NCBI GenBank assembly: GCA_019915015.1
Contig: JAHBBC010000002.1
Span: 496,001-560,000 of the forward strand
Length of the DNA: 64,000 nucleotides
Reading direction: 5' to 3'
Source: Auriscalpium vulgare
Taxonomy: Eukaryota > Basidiomycota > Agaricomycetes > Russulales > Auriscalpiaceae
In this document: positions 1 through 12,122 of the stretch, piece by piece
Layout of the letters: each line of letters opens with the position of its first letter
Position numbering within the stretch: position 1 is the stretch's first letter
Made by a program: the position numbers and the translations under genes
Notes under the pieces: generated by a model
The model's input: only the letters and a program-made list of their open reading frames with translations
The model's database searches: none
Told to the model about the DNA's origin: nothing

Positions 1-2382
1 CATGGCCAGCCATCAATTTTACGGCCCGACAGCCCCACTCATCCATCCTCTCACGGAACCAGATCGGTCCCAGCTCCTCCCATCGTCGTTGTTGTACCAT
101 GGTGGCCGTAGAGAACAAGATGAGCCCGCGCGCAAGAAGCTATGGGCCTTCTGCGGATTCATGCTGCCATTATGGCTTCATCTGTACAAGAGCTCAGTGC
201 GCGAATGGCAGGCTGTGCACATGGACGCGTCGGGCTTGTGTCCACAGGTGGACCCTCTCTACCCATCACGCAGCGCTGAACTATGGACGAGGCTCTCGAA
301 GACGTATCTTACGGAGGCATTTGCTCTGAGGGCGGTGGACCAGCTGGGCGGGGCCGTGCGAGTACCGTGCGTTCTTTGAACCCTTGGATTGACCCTACGA
401 CTGACGTTCTGGATTGTAGGACCGAATCGTACGATGGCATGAGTCCGGTGGGTGACGACAGCCGGTGGGAGGCATTCCAGTCGTTCCACGACTATCTGTT
501 CCAGACATTCCCATTGGTGTGCGTGCCTGCCATCCGTATGCGTTACAGCGGCCCGTCGTTCTGAATCTTCTGCTCGTCCAATAGTCATTCCGTTTTGACT
601 GTGACAAAGGTGAACACGTACGCGCTCATTTACGAATGGAAGGGCACAAATGATAGCGCGAAGCCCCTTCTACTCGCCGCTCACCAAGGTCCGCGTTCCT
701 ATCTAGTCTCAGTTGCCTATCTTCATCTTCACGTGGGTGCATTCCGTAGATGTTGTTCCAGTCGATCCCAACTCGATCGATGACTGGACGCACCCACCCT
801 ACTCTGGTCACTACGATGGTACGCAATCTGTTATGACCGGCGTCCCATAGCAGACACAGTACTCACCTTGGTCTACCAGGCAAGCTTCTCTGAGGTCGAG
901 GCAGCTCTGACGACAAAGCCGGGCTCATAGGCATTCTGTGCGCTTCAGCCATATCTCCTCAGGCCGAGCACAGTTCCCTCATGCACACACAGTTCCTCCG
1001 TGGAATCCCTCCTAGAGAGCAACTTCACCCCTACCCGTTCCGTCGTGCTTACTTTTGGGATCGACGAGGAGTCCTCAGGTCGTTATGTAGGCCCTGCATC
1101 TCACCAGCCCATGCTATCAGCCTGACCACATACACCAGGGTGCCGCAAAGCTAGCAGAGCACCTGCTGCACACATTCGGCGAGAATGCGTTTGCGCTACT
1201 CGTAGACGAAGGAGGTTAGCTCTGCCCTACTTGACCTCGCATCTGCTCATCTCTACTCTTCAATTGGCTTCCAGGAATCCGACGGAACAGTATTCGCCAC
1301 CACAGCCATCGCCGAAAAGGGATACTTCGACACACTCATTACAGTCGCCACCCCTGGCGGGCACTCTAGCATTCCACCGCCACACACTGTACGCACACCC
1401 ACATTGACATCGCGCCCTACTCACGCGTCCACCCGCATCAGAGCATCGGCATCCTTGCACGCCTGCTCGTCGAGCTTGAGGGGCACCCGCCGCCCTCGCA
1501 CCTTGAGCGCGGCACACCCGTCTACGACATGGCGTAGTGCATCGCCGCGCACGCGCAGAACGTCGAACCGGCGCTGCGCAGCGCGCTGAAGGCGTCTATG
1601 CGTTCGGACCGCGCGCTGCACGCGGCGGAGAAAAGCTTTTCAAGGACCGGGACTTTGCGAGTCTCGCGGGGACGACGCAGGCAGTTGATCTAGTGTGGGG
1701 CGGCGTGAAGGCGAACGCGCTGCCTGAGGAGGCGTGGGCAATTGCGAACCATCGGATCGCCACGCAAAGGCGCGTTTCTGTCCACTCTCATGAATACACT
1801 GTTTGACAAACTATGATGATCAGTTCGCTTGAAGCTGTCCAGAAGTACGACGCTGAGCTTTTCACGCAGCTCGCGCACGAGTTCAACCTCACCTACACAG
1901 CCTTCGACGTACCCGTCACATCTACCATTGGGCGCGGCACGCTGACGCTCTCCTACTCGTGGAATTCCTCCTTGGCTCCCGCTCCCACGACCCCCACGGA
2001 CGCACTGCCATATCGCCTCCTCAATGGCACGATCCGCGCTACGCACAACGCATGGCGCGAGCTCAACCCCGCGGCGAACAGCATCTTTGTGAGCACCGGC
2101 GTCATGGGCGGCAACACCGGTGCGTGGGCTGTTGCGAGAGCCCCGTTCCACATTTGCTGAATTCCCTGTGCGGGGCCAAACACCTAGTTTTACTGGAAGC
2201 TCACGCCTCACATCGTGCGGTACAACCACAAGAAGGCCAAAGTCTGGTGTGCATACCGAGTGTATGTGGTGATATCTGGTTTCAGACGTTCTGTATGACT
2301 GATGCGCTCCGTTCAGTCATACCAGTGAGGCACTTCGTGGAGATGGATGCTTATCTTGAATGCGGACGAGGCGAAAGACCTC
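1..2382 (+). pseudogene. decayed carboxypeptidase S (M20 metallopeptidase) copy
   Basis: Spliced exons match, segment by segment and with the same intron positions, the intact M20 peptidase gene at 40871-43217. They include the metal-ligand segment AHQDVVPVD (about 680-760), GRGSSDDKAGLIGIL (about 897-940), FGIDEESSG (about 1050-1078) and GGHSSIPPPHT (about 1358-1388). Several lesions break it. TGA replaces the Trp codon just before GRGS at 891-893. TAG replaces a Gln codon at 1535-1537. A reading-frame change lies near 1628-1636, so the block encoding LAGTTQAVDLVWGGVK is in another frame. A frame-disrupting deletion sits near 2340, just before the C-terminus. The start lies near or beyond the window edge. 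I infer a recently inactivated paralogue, since intron positions and long stretches are still readable. Programmed recoding is unlikely with this many lesions. Confidence 0.85.
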
Positions 2383-2384
2383 TG

Positions 2385-3042
2385 AAGTTGTGCATGTGCA
2401 TGCGCCGAGCGCAAGCCGTGAATCGAACGGAAGCCAATGCGCGTCCTATTTGCTCAATATATCAGTAGCGGGCGGGTGGCGGCGCCGCCGCTTGTGCAGA
2501 AATGAATGTCCTTCCAGAAGTGACGAGCACCTCGATGATGTTGCATAAGTGCGAGAAGGTAGGTGTAGTATTTCATGCCGACCTCTATCATACTTCTGCA
2601 TGGCATGGCCCATTCCGCGCTCATCAACACGTGGAGCGCACCGGCGGGCTTGCATGTTGCCAGCCAAGACGACCTTGATCTCGAGTGGGACGATCCCAAG
2701 CTCGACTCCTCCCGCGGATGCTCGCGGCGCTGGTCGAGAACCTCGAGGTACCCCATCCATTTCTTATTCACTCTTACTGATGTCAACCCCACAGGCTCTG
2801 CGGAGAGTGAGGCTAAACTGACGGCATTGGAGAAGTACACCGCGTTTGCAGAACACGCGGTACGCTCATATCCGTCGCTCGCTGCCATCGCGATCGCTCT
2901 GGACTGGTTCCATTGAGCTGGGATCATACACCACTTGCTGGAAATCTCGTTGCATGTGTACATTCTATGTCATGCACACTTTCTGGGACGCATCACAACG
3001 TCCGTTGGCCGCCTGTATAGGATCCGCCTTCGCGACGAGTGA
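2385..3042. other. no confident gene; possible fragment of unknown protein
   Basis: Between the M20 pseudogene and the membrane-protein gene the + strand holds a 113-codon open frame at 2575-2916, with a plausible intron near 2742-2794. The - strand is open over 2454-2963. Neither shows a motif I recognise. It may be a small lineage-specific gene or a remnant. Confidence 0.25.
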
Positions 3043-3732
3043 CTATTGACGTCGTGACGATGAAAAAAGGCCGCACGCGTTGCCCGCCGCTGCGAATCCG
3101 ATGGACAGCCCCGCGAAGGGCGACGATAGATACTGATTGTTCACACCGCCGTCGACGTCCTTTAAGAGCTCCAGCTTGGACGGAACGATCCATGTATTTC
3201 GACCTCCTATCCACCAGTGCTTTCCTTCCCCTCACAAGGCTGTACGGCCCTTCAAGGGGACGCGGGCGGGCGTAGCGGTAGGTCAACGCGTACCAGGCCC
3301 GCCCCGTTGCCCACATGTAGAGCAATATTAGCGCATAGATCAGGAGAATGTTAGACGGCCATATGTAGCTTGGCGCTGGCACACGGGTCAGTCGAGGCTT
3401 GAAAGCGAGGGGCACCAGCACTTACTGTTCGCGATGAAGTAGATGACCACCCTGGCTGTGCCATACCAGATGGAAGTGAGCGGAAGGAATCTGACACCCC
3501 ATGGCATGGGCATGTATGTTGGCGCGAACGCCGTGTAGAGCATTGTGCAAACGACGGTGTACGGGACGAGCGCGAGGATGAGTGGGTGCGGCGGGTAGTC
3601 GGCAACTTGGGCAGTTCGGAGTGCGAGCCCGACGCTTCCGACGATGATTAAGATTACGGTGGGTAGGATGACACAGAAGAATGCAAACGTGTTATAAGCT
3701 GCGGAGGCTGCTGGCGAAATATTGTCGACCAT
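3043..3732 (-). CDS. small multipass membrane protein, function unknown
   Basis: The first exon starts at ATG 3732 and carries three hydrophobic stretches, including TVILIIVGSVGLAL and a segment around ILALVPYTVV. A GTAAGT...CCAG intron near 3368-3425 leads to a fourth hydrophobic stretch containing NILLIYALILLYMW and WYALTYRY. I count about four membrane segments. After the fourth, the frame containing GRKALVDRR looks poor. The +1 frame reads GKHWWIGGRNTW and then FAGLSIGFAAAGNACGLF, which looks like real protein and stops at 3043. Either an unusual intron or a frameshift lies near 3222-3240. If the first frame is used, the stop is at 2993. The family is not recognised. It is probably an integral membrane protein restricted to basidiomycetes. 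Confidence 0.55.
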
Positions 3733-4232
3733 AGTGTGATGGCAGAACTGATTTAAATTACAAGTCAGAGCGACTTGACGAGCAGGTGATTATATCACCT
3801 CACCTCACGTGACTTGGTGCCCGAAATTCACATTGAATATTCGTGCGTGTTTGGTCTCTTCGGAAGAACCACGCGATGTGTGTTTGCACTACGTGCCATT
3901 ATGTGTCTCCTCATGTGCAATGGTAGACAAACTCCATCCGCCAAAAGTCGAGGTATGACGCCCTCTCCGGCGTTCTGCAACAATTGCTCGACAGAAGAGG
4001 ACACAGAGATGATGTATGGTTACCTTGTTGTCGCCAACAGAGTCAGAACTTCGTGATCTATCTGGCGCTCGGCATCTTCTGGACTACCATCTCTGCAACC
4101 ACGATTCTAACGGGCTTACATGGCGTGGAGAAATATACGTGCCCCGCATGCGAGTGGACAAGGTAGCCGCTGCGCGTAGCGGCGCTTTTCGAGTTAGTTA
4201 TGAGCTTTAGTAAAGCACGATCAACCGAATTC
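3733..4232. other. intergenic, no gene seen
   Basis: This holds the 5' flank of the membrane-protein gene and the 3' flank of MET5. Short frames on both strands lack recognisable motifs or consistent splice signals. Confidence 0.5.
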
Positions 4233-7200
4233 TCAGACTGCGATTTCCCGATACTGGCCCTCCCCGCCCATGCGGTCGTACCACGCCTGGCCTTCCGTCG
4301 TCTCCGCGATATAGCCTGCCCGAATGACAAAGTCCCCGAACCGCTCACCCTCAAACCTCTCCAGCGCGTACCGCTTGATCATAGGCCTGAGGATCGCCAG
4401 GATCTCGGGTTCGCTGACACTCTCTGCAAGTTTTGTCAATCATACTGGACACTAGATTGCGCGTGCGGTGAGATGTACCTCGGTAAATTTTGTTGAGACG
4501 CTGGCCATAGTACCCACCGCCGAGCAGCATCAGATACGTACCTGGTGCTTTGCCCACGAAGGCGACCTCTGCGGTATTTGATGTTAGGAGGCTTACTTGG
4601 GCAAGGATGTGGAAGACTTACCAGCAACATATGGTCGCGCACAGCCGTTGGGACAACCGGTCATACGCATGACAATCGAGTCGTTCCGTAGACCGTTCTC
4701 TTCGCAAATTTTCTCGACCTTGTCGATGAGGATGGGCAGGTACTGGATGGGACACTCCAATTAGCGAGGAATGGAGCACAAGGGACGAGGGACTCACACG
4801 TTCAGACTCAGCCATCGCAAGACCTAGAAGGGGAGGGAAGAGGCAATTGCCGTCAGCCAAACTCGATTTCGAGAGAGATAAGCACGGACCACAAGTGGGG
4901 AACGCGACACATGCAGACGACGACAGCCGCAAGCCCGTAAAATTGACGTTGTCAAGCTTGTACTGCGCCAACAGGCTCTTGATCTGCGGCACGTCCTCGG
5001 GTGCGATATCCGTGATGATCAAATGCTGGTTTGCAGTTAGCCGGAAGCGCCCTTTGTGCACCTTCGCGATCTCGCGTAACGCGGTCTTGAAGTTTCGCTC
5101 GGGCTCGTCCTGCACGCGGCCATTCTCGATGAAGCAAGAGAAGTGGTGCTTGCCATCCTGCCCGATCTGCCAGCCGAAGTCATCGATATTGCGATCGAAG
5201 GTGTATGGGCGTGCATCCTGAAAGGTGAAGCCAAGAAGGTTCTCGACGGCAGCTTTGAAGACATCCAGGCCCATGCGGTCGATCGTATATTTCAGGCGTG
5301 CGTTTTTCCGACTGTATCCCGCTGTCAGTGCACAGGCGTCGTGAGGAAGTAGAATTCGCGCACTCTGTCCGATTGCCGTTGTCCCTCTGCACGAGCATGA
5401 TCTTTTCGGCGACAAGCTTGCCTTGGTCGGGGGTAACAAAGCCGAGGATACTGCCCGTTCGTGGGTATGTCTTTTTGTTGCCGTGTGTCACTCCCATCCC
5501 GCCACCCGCGGTGACATTGAAGCCTGCAAGATCACCGTCATCGTTTACGATGGCGATGAAGCCTACATCATTCGCAAAGACATCGACATCGTTCGTCGGG
5601 GGCACTGCGACTGCAATCTTGTACTGTCGAAAAATTTCAGCCTTTTTGTTCATTCAGACACACCACTACTCTCACCTTGCGTGGTAAATAGAACTCGCCA
5701 TATAAGGGCTCGTAGTCTTTGACTGCCTCTCCAGCGACAAGCTTCTTATCAAGCCAAATCTCATGATAAGCCGTCGTCCGAGGCAGGAGATGCTCGCTGA
5801 CGCCTTTGGCGAAATCATAGACCTGGGCATGTAATTTTGACAGCGAAGGCACTGCAGATACGATGACGTTCCTGGGAGAAGATGAGCAAAGCGTACTCAT
5901 GGATGACTTGAGACGGACCGATTCACATCACCGCAGGCAGCAAGAGTGTCGAGTAACGCCCTGTTGATCGCCTGTATCGACAGCTTCAAATGCTTCTTGA
6001 TCACACCATGGAACTGAAACGTCTGCCGCGTCGTGATCTTGAAGTTGCCACTCCCATGTTCGTCGGCGATCTGGTCAATCGCGAGCCACTGTGCGGGCGT
6101 GCACACGCCGCCGGGCATGCGCACGCGGATCATGAACGCGTACGCGGGCTCGACGCCTTGCGCCTCGCGCTCGTCACGAATGTCGCGGTCGTCCTGCTGA
6201 TAGATACCGTGGAACTTTGTAAGCTGCGTGTCGCTCGCCGCGAGCGCACCCGTCGTTGTGTCCGCGAGGCCCTCGGCGATCGTCCCACGCAGGTACCCCG
6301 ACGCGGCCTTAATGTGCTCGTTCGTGATCGGGTCCGGCTCCGCCTCAAGCACCTCGACTGTGTCGACGCCGAGCGCCTTCCACACGAGCGGCTCCCAGAG
6401 CTTGTACCCAGTCTCTGGACCGTCTGCGTCCTGATCGTCGCCGAGCCCGAGGTCTGCGAAGCGCTCGCCTCCGAGCTGGAGAAGGCGCGCGTCGAGATCC
6501 TTGCCAGGCTTGTTGTAGTAGTGCGCGTCCTCAGGCCGCGGCCAGTAGTGGCTGTCTCCCATGCCGAACACAGAGTACTTGAGCTTTCCGAGGATTTTGT
6601 CTCCCTTCGCCGCCGCGGCGTTGAGCGTTTTGAAGAATGACCGCCCGTTTTGTGGCGGCTCGCCCTGACCGGCTGTCGATGTGACAAATACGACGTGCTC
6701 CTCTTCGGAGAGGGCAGTTAGGCTGGAGGCATCCATGGGCGTGAGAGACACAAAGAGACCTCTCGCCTTCGCGCGGTTCGCCAGCCGTTTCGCCTTCTTC
6801 TCAGCCGCACCGCCATCCGATGCGTACAAGATCAAGAAAGGAAGTGAGTCAAGGCCCGTGGTCAACTCTGCATACGACTGCTCTGCCTTCCTCTTCCTTG
6901 CCTCCTTCACCGTCTCGCCGAGGCTGCCCACTAGTTCCGCTGGCAGCAGAGGCTTCGCACGGACGAGTTGAGATAAGTGGTTCTGACGGTCGAGGAACGA
7001 TTGCAGGTCATTCTTCACAGCGTCCGAGTCCAAAGAAAAAGGCTCCTTCCCTGCTGCCTCTTTGCTCGGATCCCAGCGGTAGAGCGGCCAGTACCCGGAG
7101 TCCACGGCGAGCTTCGTCTCCTTCAACAGGTCCAGTGCAGGGGACTCTTCGGACTTGTATGGGAGATATGCGAGAACTACACTCGGCCCATTGAATTTCT

Positions 7201-9034
7201 CCGCTTCGATCAATGCTTGGAGTGCCTGCGCGTAGGACGAGTACACGGCAACGCTGGCGACATAGACGTCCCCGTGGTTCATCGCGTAGAGGCCGACGTC
7301 GTGCTTGCGGCGAGTGGGGTCGGAAGAGTTACGCGAGGTATACGGCAGCGTGTCGAGGATTAGGATATTGACGTTCAGACCTGAGGCAATGGCATGATGC
7401 AGACCAGAGGACCCGAGATCGTAGGACCATGCATCCGACCCGATGATCCATCGCGAGTACGCAGGCAGGTAGTCGCGGAGTGCTAGGACCCGCGATGCTA
7501 CATCTACAGACGTTTCCGACTCGAGAGCCTGAATGATCTCCTGCGCGAGCTGCCGGCTCTTCGCACCGTCGTCCTTGGAGAGGATCCATTGTGACAAGAG
7601 TGAATGCAGATTGGGTGACAATTTCGCGTCCTGCAAGAGCTCCCGCACACTGTGCACGAGCTCGTCGCGCAGCTCGATTTCTCCTCGAATGCGCCCAAGC
7701 GCAAACTCCGGACTGGTCGCCAGCTCTCCGTGCGAGCGCACGAACGACGGAGAGTTCGCGATTGAAAGCCGCTCTCCGAATAGATGGGTGAGGATGCGGG
7801 TGTACGACGCTTCGTGCCTCGGTACATGCGGCGCCTCGGCGGTCGAGGAAGATGCGGATGGCGGATGGCCGAGTTGCAGCCGCTCAGTCGGCGAGGAGAC
7901 CGGCGCATGGTCGAGCAGCTTGAACACGTCAGCCGCTTGAAGTGTGCCCGCGCCAAGGTAGCCGCTCCGGATGTCAGGACGCGGCTCAACCTCGCGGTGC
8001 TGCAGCGCACTGACAATATCCAAGAACAGCGGGGTGAACTTCGTGGGCCACTTCTCCACTTGCTCCAGCACGATGACTTGTCTGACGGACGGGCGGATCG
8101 CGCTCAATATTCGGCCGGCCGGGAGTGGAGACACAAGAGTGAGGGCGAGGAAAGATACACCGTCTATCTCGAACCCCAAATTAGTACGCCCGAGCGTGAG
8201 GATGAGGGTGTGGGGGTCCGAACTGCCGTGCTGTACGAGCGCACGTTGGGAGCGCCGAACGAGGGCAAGAGTCGAGAGCGCTGCGGCTTCATAAGCCTGC
8301 GTGAGCTCAGCCGTGGCGGGGTCAACGGGGAGGGATGACGAGCTGGCGGCGAGGAGTGGGGACGCAGGACGCGCGGGCAAGGCCAATCCGTTGATGTCGC
8401 TCCCGGAGCGCGCATGTCCATTCGCGTGGCCGAGTGCCGGACTGTGAGGGCGTTTCGGGGCGGGACTGTGCGGTCGGCTGCCAGGTCCCGGACTATGCGG
8501 ACGGCCGTTGGGCTTGGACACGAAGGCGCGCTTCTCCGCCAACAGGAACGGCCGCACCTTCTCATCGGACACTTCCACCACTGTCTCGCCCGGCTCTCCC
8601 ACGTGGAAAACATGCACCACGGCCTTGCGCTCCGTGCGCGCGAGGCGAGCGGCCAGCAGGGCATTGTCGTGCGCTTGCTGAGCGGTCGAGGAGTGGATGA
8701 AGTACGGGACTGCGGCTCTGAGGACGAGGGCATCAGAGAGGTCATCTTGAGCAGCTATGTGGATGACGAGTGGGCGAGATGAGAGGTCGATGAGGTGAGG
8801 GAGCAGGCGTGTCAGTGCCGGTGAGCTGGACGCGGTGTAGCAGAGCAAGTGTGCTTGCTCGTGGCGGAGGAGTGTCGAGACCGGGTCTGCACCACGGGGG
8901 AGGGAGACAACCGATGATGGACTATGGCTGCGTGATTTCCAATATGGAGAAAAGACCGAGTGCGAGTCAACCACGACGTCGGCGGAGAGGTGCGCGACCC
9001 TGGCCACGGCTGCGACGGACGGTGCCAACGACAT
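4233..9034 (-). CDS. MET5: sulfite reductase (NADPH) hemoprotein beta subunit
   Basis: This enzyme reduces sulfite to sulfide with six electrons in sulfate assimilation; the flavoprotein partner is MET10. The first exon (5926-9034) encodes about 1036 residues: an N-terminal pyruvate-ferredoxin-oxidoreductase-like region with [19 protein letters not shown], a flavodoxin domain (YASDGG...[12 protein letters not shown]...[11 protein letters not shown]) and the first ferredoxin-like half-domain ([25 protein letters not shown]). Later short exons supply [31 protein letters not shown] and the cofactor cysteines in [20 protein letters not shown] and [11 protein letters not shown], which bind the 4Fe-4S cluster and siroheme in this family. 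The end is [16 protein letters not shown] plus a short tail. Total length is about 1,400-1,450 residues, like yeast Met5. Residues of about 178-206 contain three RPHSP-type repeats that look like a local insertion. Confidence 0.97.
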
Positions 9035-10195
9035 GGCTGCAATCTACTTTTCAGAGCACATCATCAACGAGGACGGTGTCGCGACGCACCTGGTGTGGGC
9101 TGCGAAAGCCTGTGGGCGAGAGCGGAAGCGCATTGCGCGGATGATATAACGGCTGGCTGCAATTCGGAATTCCGTGAGCACCTCATCCCACCCTCATTCT
9201 GAGCCACGTCTGTTCCATCCCAATCTGACCCTCATGAGGAGTACTTTTTGAGCGCGAATCGGCAGCTTCGTATTAGCGATCGTGTTATCTAGTGAGGTGG
9301 CTTGTCTATCTATCAGGGTCATCTATCACCTTCACATCCATATTCCGGATGCCGAGTCTGCGTCACCAGTGGCACATCACTCTTCAAGGGATGAAACTCT
9401 CTGAAAAGACAGAACAAATTACGAATCTCATTCACGTATCTGTATGGCGGCTGACGCTCTCAAATCTGGCATTACCCATGTATCCCTCTTTTCTAGCAAA
9501 ATGGGGACGGTTCAACTTCGTGTCAGTCCGCTTGCAGGGAGCTCGACAGCCATCGTAAGTCTGCACAGTACTGGCGAACGAGAAAGGGGCAGTTGGTGAC
9601 TTGCCAGTGTACACATGCCGGAGACCCTGCTGGTGCTGGAGGAAATTCTGTTCTGCGCTGACGATCGTTGCAAAGCCTTCTTGGAAAGCCCCGAACCGCT
9701 CGTCACAGCATCCCACTGGCACGACTATGCCACTTCCTCCTTTGACACAAGAACATCAATGACTTTCTGGTTGACATGTTTTTCTAGAATTCCTACCTGC
9801 AGACGGCTACCAACCGCGTCGATCGAAGGTCTGCCGACAACATGCATTGTCGCCGAAATATTGCCCCGACACGATCGTCCATTGTCTTTACCCTGAGCAC
9901 GGCATGTAATCGTGTGTGGCCGGCTCGCCATCGGGCAGCATCTGCCAAGTTTGGCGGTGCATCGCGCGGTGGGTCATGCTTAGGTGCACCCCGGACCTCC
10001 ATTGTCTTTCATGGTGCGGTGTGTGGCCGGAAAGTGGGCCTCTGGGTATTTGAGGCCAAGCTGCGAACTCATGAACAGCATCCTCGCCTCGCATCGAAAA
10101 ATTCTACCCGTCCTCCGACCTCCCTATCGCTCCCTATCAAAGTGAGTCTTGTTCCTTACACGTCCACTGCATTGCATCTGACGGGTGTCCAAGAC
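9035..10195. other. MET5 promoter plus unassigned possible gene fragment
   Basis: The first part is the 5' flank of MET5. On the - strand at about 9540-9930, spliced open stretches read like protein (GCCDERFGAFQEGFATIVSA and VNQKVIDVLVSKEE), but I cannot assign a family or a complete gene. The + frame that contains the F-box-like gene stays open upstream to 9842, and a GTGAGT...AAG intron at about 10141-10193 is possible, so a longer 5' end of that gene is an alternative. Confidence 0.3.
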
Positions 10196-11719
10196 ATGCA
10201 GACCGCTGTTTCCTTCGTTGACCCCCCGGCCATGCTTCTGGCAGCGTCGCCTCCCTCCTCCCCTGTCCGCCTCTCGATCGATCTGCTACAGCTCATTTTC
10301 GAGATGTGCACTGCCGAAGAGGAAGGACTCCCTTACGGGCCAATCTTCCCCGTGGTCGCGTCGCATGTGTGCCGCGAATGGCGGGTCATCGCCCTCAACA
10401 CGCCCACCCTCTGGACCTGCATCACTCTGGCAGACCGCCCCGGCTCCGACTTCGCGCTGAGCCGCGCATGCATAGAGCGCTCCCAGCGTTGCTCCCTCAC
10501 CGTCAACGCCGACTTCATGGGTGCCTCCCAAGACCGCATCGTGTGCGCGCTCGGCTTGATCGAGCTCGCCTTCGACCGCGTCCGGCGCATCAACGCGCGC
10601 TTTGAAACCGACGCCGAAGCGATTGCGCTCGTCGTTGTAGCCATCCAGATGTGCATGCCGCGTCTCGAGCACCTCCACGTCGAGCGCCCCACCAAGGTCC
10701 TCACGTTGCTGGGGAATCTACCCGACACTCTTCCAATTCCGTGGTCCGAGCTCAGTGGGGGGCAGCTCCCCAGTCTCACTTCGCTGGTCCTGATCGGTGT
10801 GCCCGCGGACTGGAATCAGTGGCCCATGACCAACCTCGTGGACCTCACCATTTCTTGCATGCCCACGGACATGCGCCCAAGCTTCGCCGCCCTCGCGGCC
10901 ATCGTGCGCGCGTCTGCGCACACGCTGGAGTCGCTCACGATTGAGGCGGGCGCGCCGATAACCGATCCGGCCAGCTGGACGCTCGGGGAGGTGGTCGCGC
11001 TTCCGCGTCTGCGCGCGCTCAAGCTGGGGTACATGGAGGCGGCCGAGTCCGCAATCATCAAGCTGTTCAGGTTCCCGGCCCTCCGCTCGTTGCAGCTGCG
11101 GAACATGCGCACGGGTATATTGGTGGAGCCCCTTCGAAACATGGTCCCCCCGAACGAGATGCCGATCCTAGAGCAGCTATGCTCTCGCGCATGGTCCATG
11201 CCCAACGTCAGCGCACTGACGCTGATCGGAGTGTACTTCGATTCCAGCCATGATTCCGCGGCCCAGCTGCTGTCGTCCTTCCCGAACGTGCAGTCTCTCG
11301 CCCTCAGCGAGTGCTGCGACGCCCTCGTCGAGGCGCTGGCGCTTCCACCCCGCGCGTCCCCCGGCCAAAATCCCGGCGCCCTCCCCCCCATCGTCCTCCC
11401 GATCCTGCGCTCGCTCGTCGTCTGCGGGATGAGCATCACGTTCCCCCATGTGCCTTTGCTCCGCCGCTTCGAGCTCGCTCGCCACAGGGGTCTCGCGCCG
11501 CCTGTGCTCAAGACGGTGACCATGCGCAACGACTTCCTCAAGTTGACTCTTTTCCGTAGAGCAGCCAAGGCCGAGCTGATAAAGTACGCGGAGAACGTCG
11601 TCTTGGATTCAGATCGTCGCGGCGGGAGGTATCCCGAGGACGTATTGTGGTATCCCCTGCCGCAGGCTATTCCTGCCGTGGGTGTGGCGCAGGCCATGGC
11701 AATCGACGTAACTGCTTGA
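10196..11719 (+). CDS. F-box-like protein with leucine-rich repeats
   Basis: A single open exon of about 507 residues starts at ATG 10196. Residues 20-70 look like an F-box (VRLSIDLLQLIFEMC, followed by a VASHVCREWRVIALNTPTLW segment), the usual opening of Agaricomycete F-box-like proteins. The rest has irregular leucine-rich repeat-like segments (MPRLEHLHVE, LPSLTSLVLIG, LVDLTISCMP, LPRLRALKLGY, FPALRSLQLRN). In the family, the F-box binds Skp1 in an SCF ubiquitin ligase and the repeats choose substrates. No substrate can be inferred. The upstream reading frame is also open, so an earlier start or a 5' intron is possible. It is convergent with the amidase gene. Confidence 0.8.
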   Translation: MQTAVSFVDPPAMLLAASPPSSPVRLSIDLLQLIFEMCTAEEEGLPYGPIFPVVASHVCREWRVIALNTPTLWTCITLADRPGSDFALSRACIERSQRCSLTVNADFMGASQDRIVCALGLIELAFDRVRRINARFETDAEAIALVVVAIQMCMPRLEHLHVERPTKVLTLLGNLPDTLPIPWSELSGGQLPSLTSLVLIGVPADWNQWPMTNLVDLTISCMPTDMRPSFAALAAIVRASAHTLESLTIEAGAPITDPASWTLGEVVALPRLRALKLGYMEAAESAIIKLFRFPALRSLQLRNMRTGILVEPLRNMVPPNEMPILEQLCSRAWSMPNVSALTLIGVYFDSSHDSAAQLLSSFPNVQSLALSECCDALVEALALPPRASPGQNPGALPPIVLPILRSLVVCGMSITFPHVPLLRRFELARHRGLAPPVLKTVTMRNDFLKLTLFRRAAKAELIKYAENVVLDSDRRGGRYPEDVLWYPLPQAIPAVGVAQAMAIDVTA

Positions 11720-12122
11720 AATTTGGCATACATCACGTCTCTTTTGCTAGCCACGCCGCTTTTTTCTTCGTGCCCATCAGTCATACCATGTTTTGCCATC
11801 CCATTACGATCCCCAAAGCTATGCCACTTACAACCCCATGCTTACTATGCTCGTTCATGTCGGAGTCATGTCTTGTACTATGCTTGTTATACCTTACTGC
11901 AAATAATATCTCGTTGTGTACTTTTGGATTGTGTAGACGCATTTTCACCAGCCCTAACGACAGTTGCGCTGTGTATGAGCATCGGCGGAAAACTCAATGA
12001 GAGGCTATTCTCGCCACACCTCATCCGCCAAGACGCAGCATGCCCACCGCAGCAGTACCTCTATTAAGTATCAAACGCATACACACATCGACCGCAAGCG
12101 CGCCTTGAAGACGCGCTCCAAC
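11720..12122. other. convergent 3' flank, no gene seen
   Basis: AT-richer sequence between the stops of the F-box-like gene and the amidase. I see only short frames without motifs. Likely 3' UTRs. Confidence 0.5.

Noticed and set aside
5990..6640. 216-codon + strand open frame
   Set aside because: Antisense to the flavodoxin and ferredoxin-like region of MET5, which has clear family motifs.
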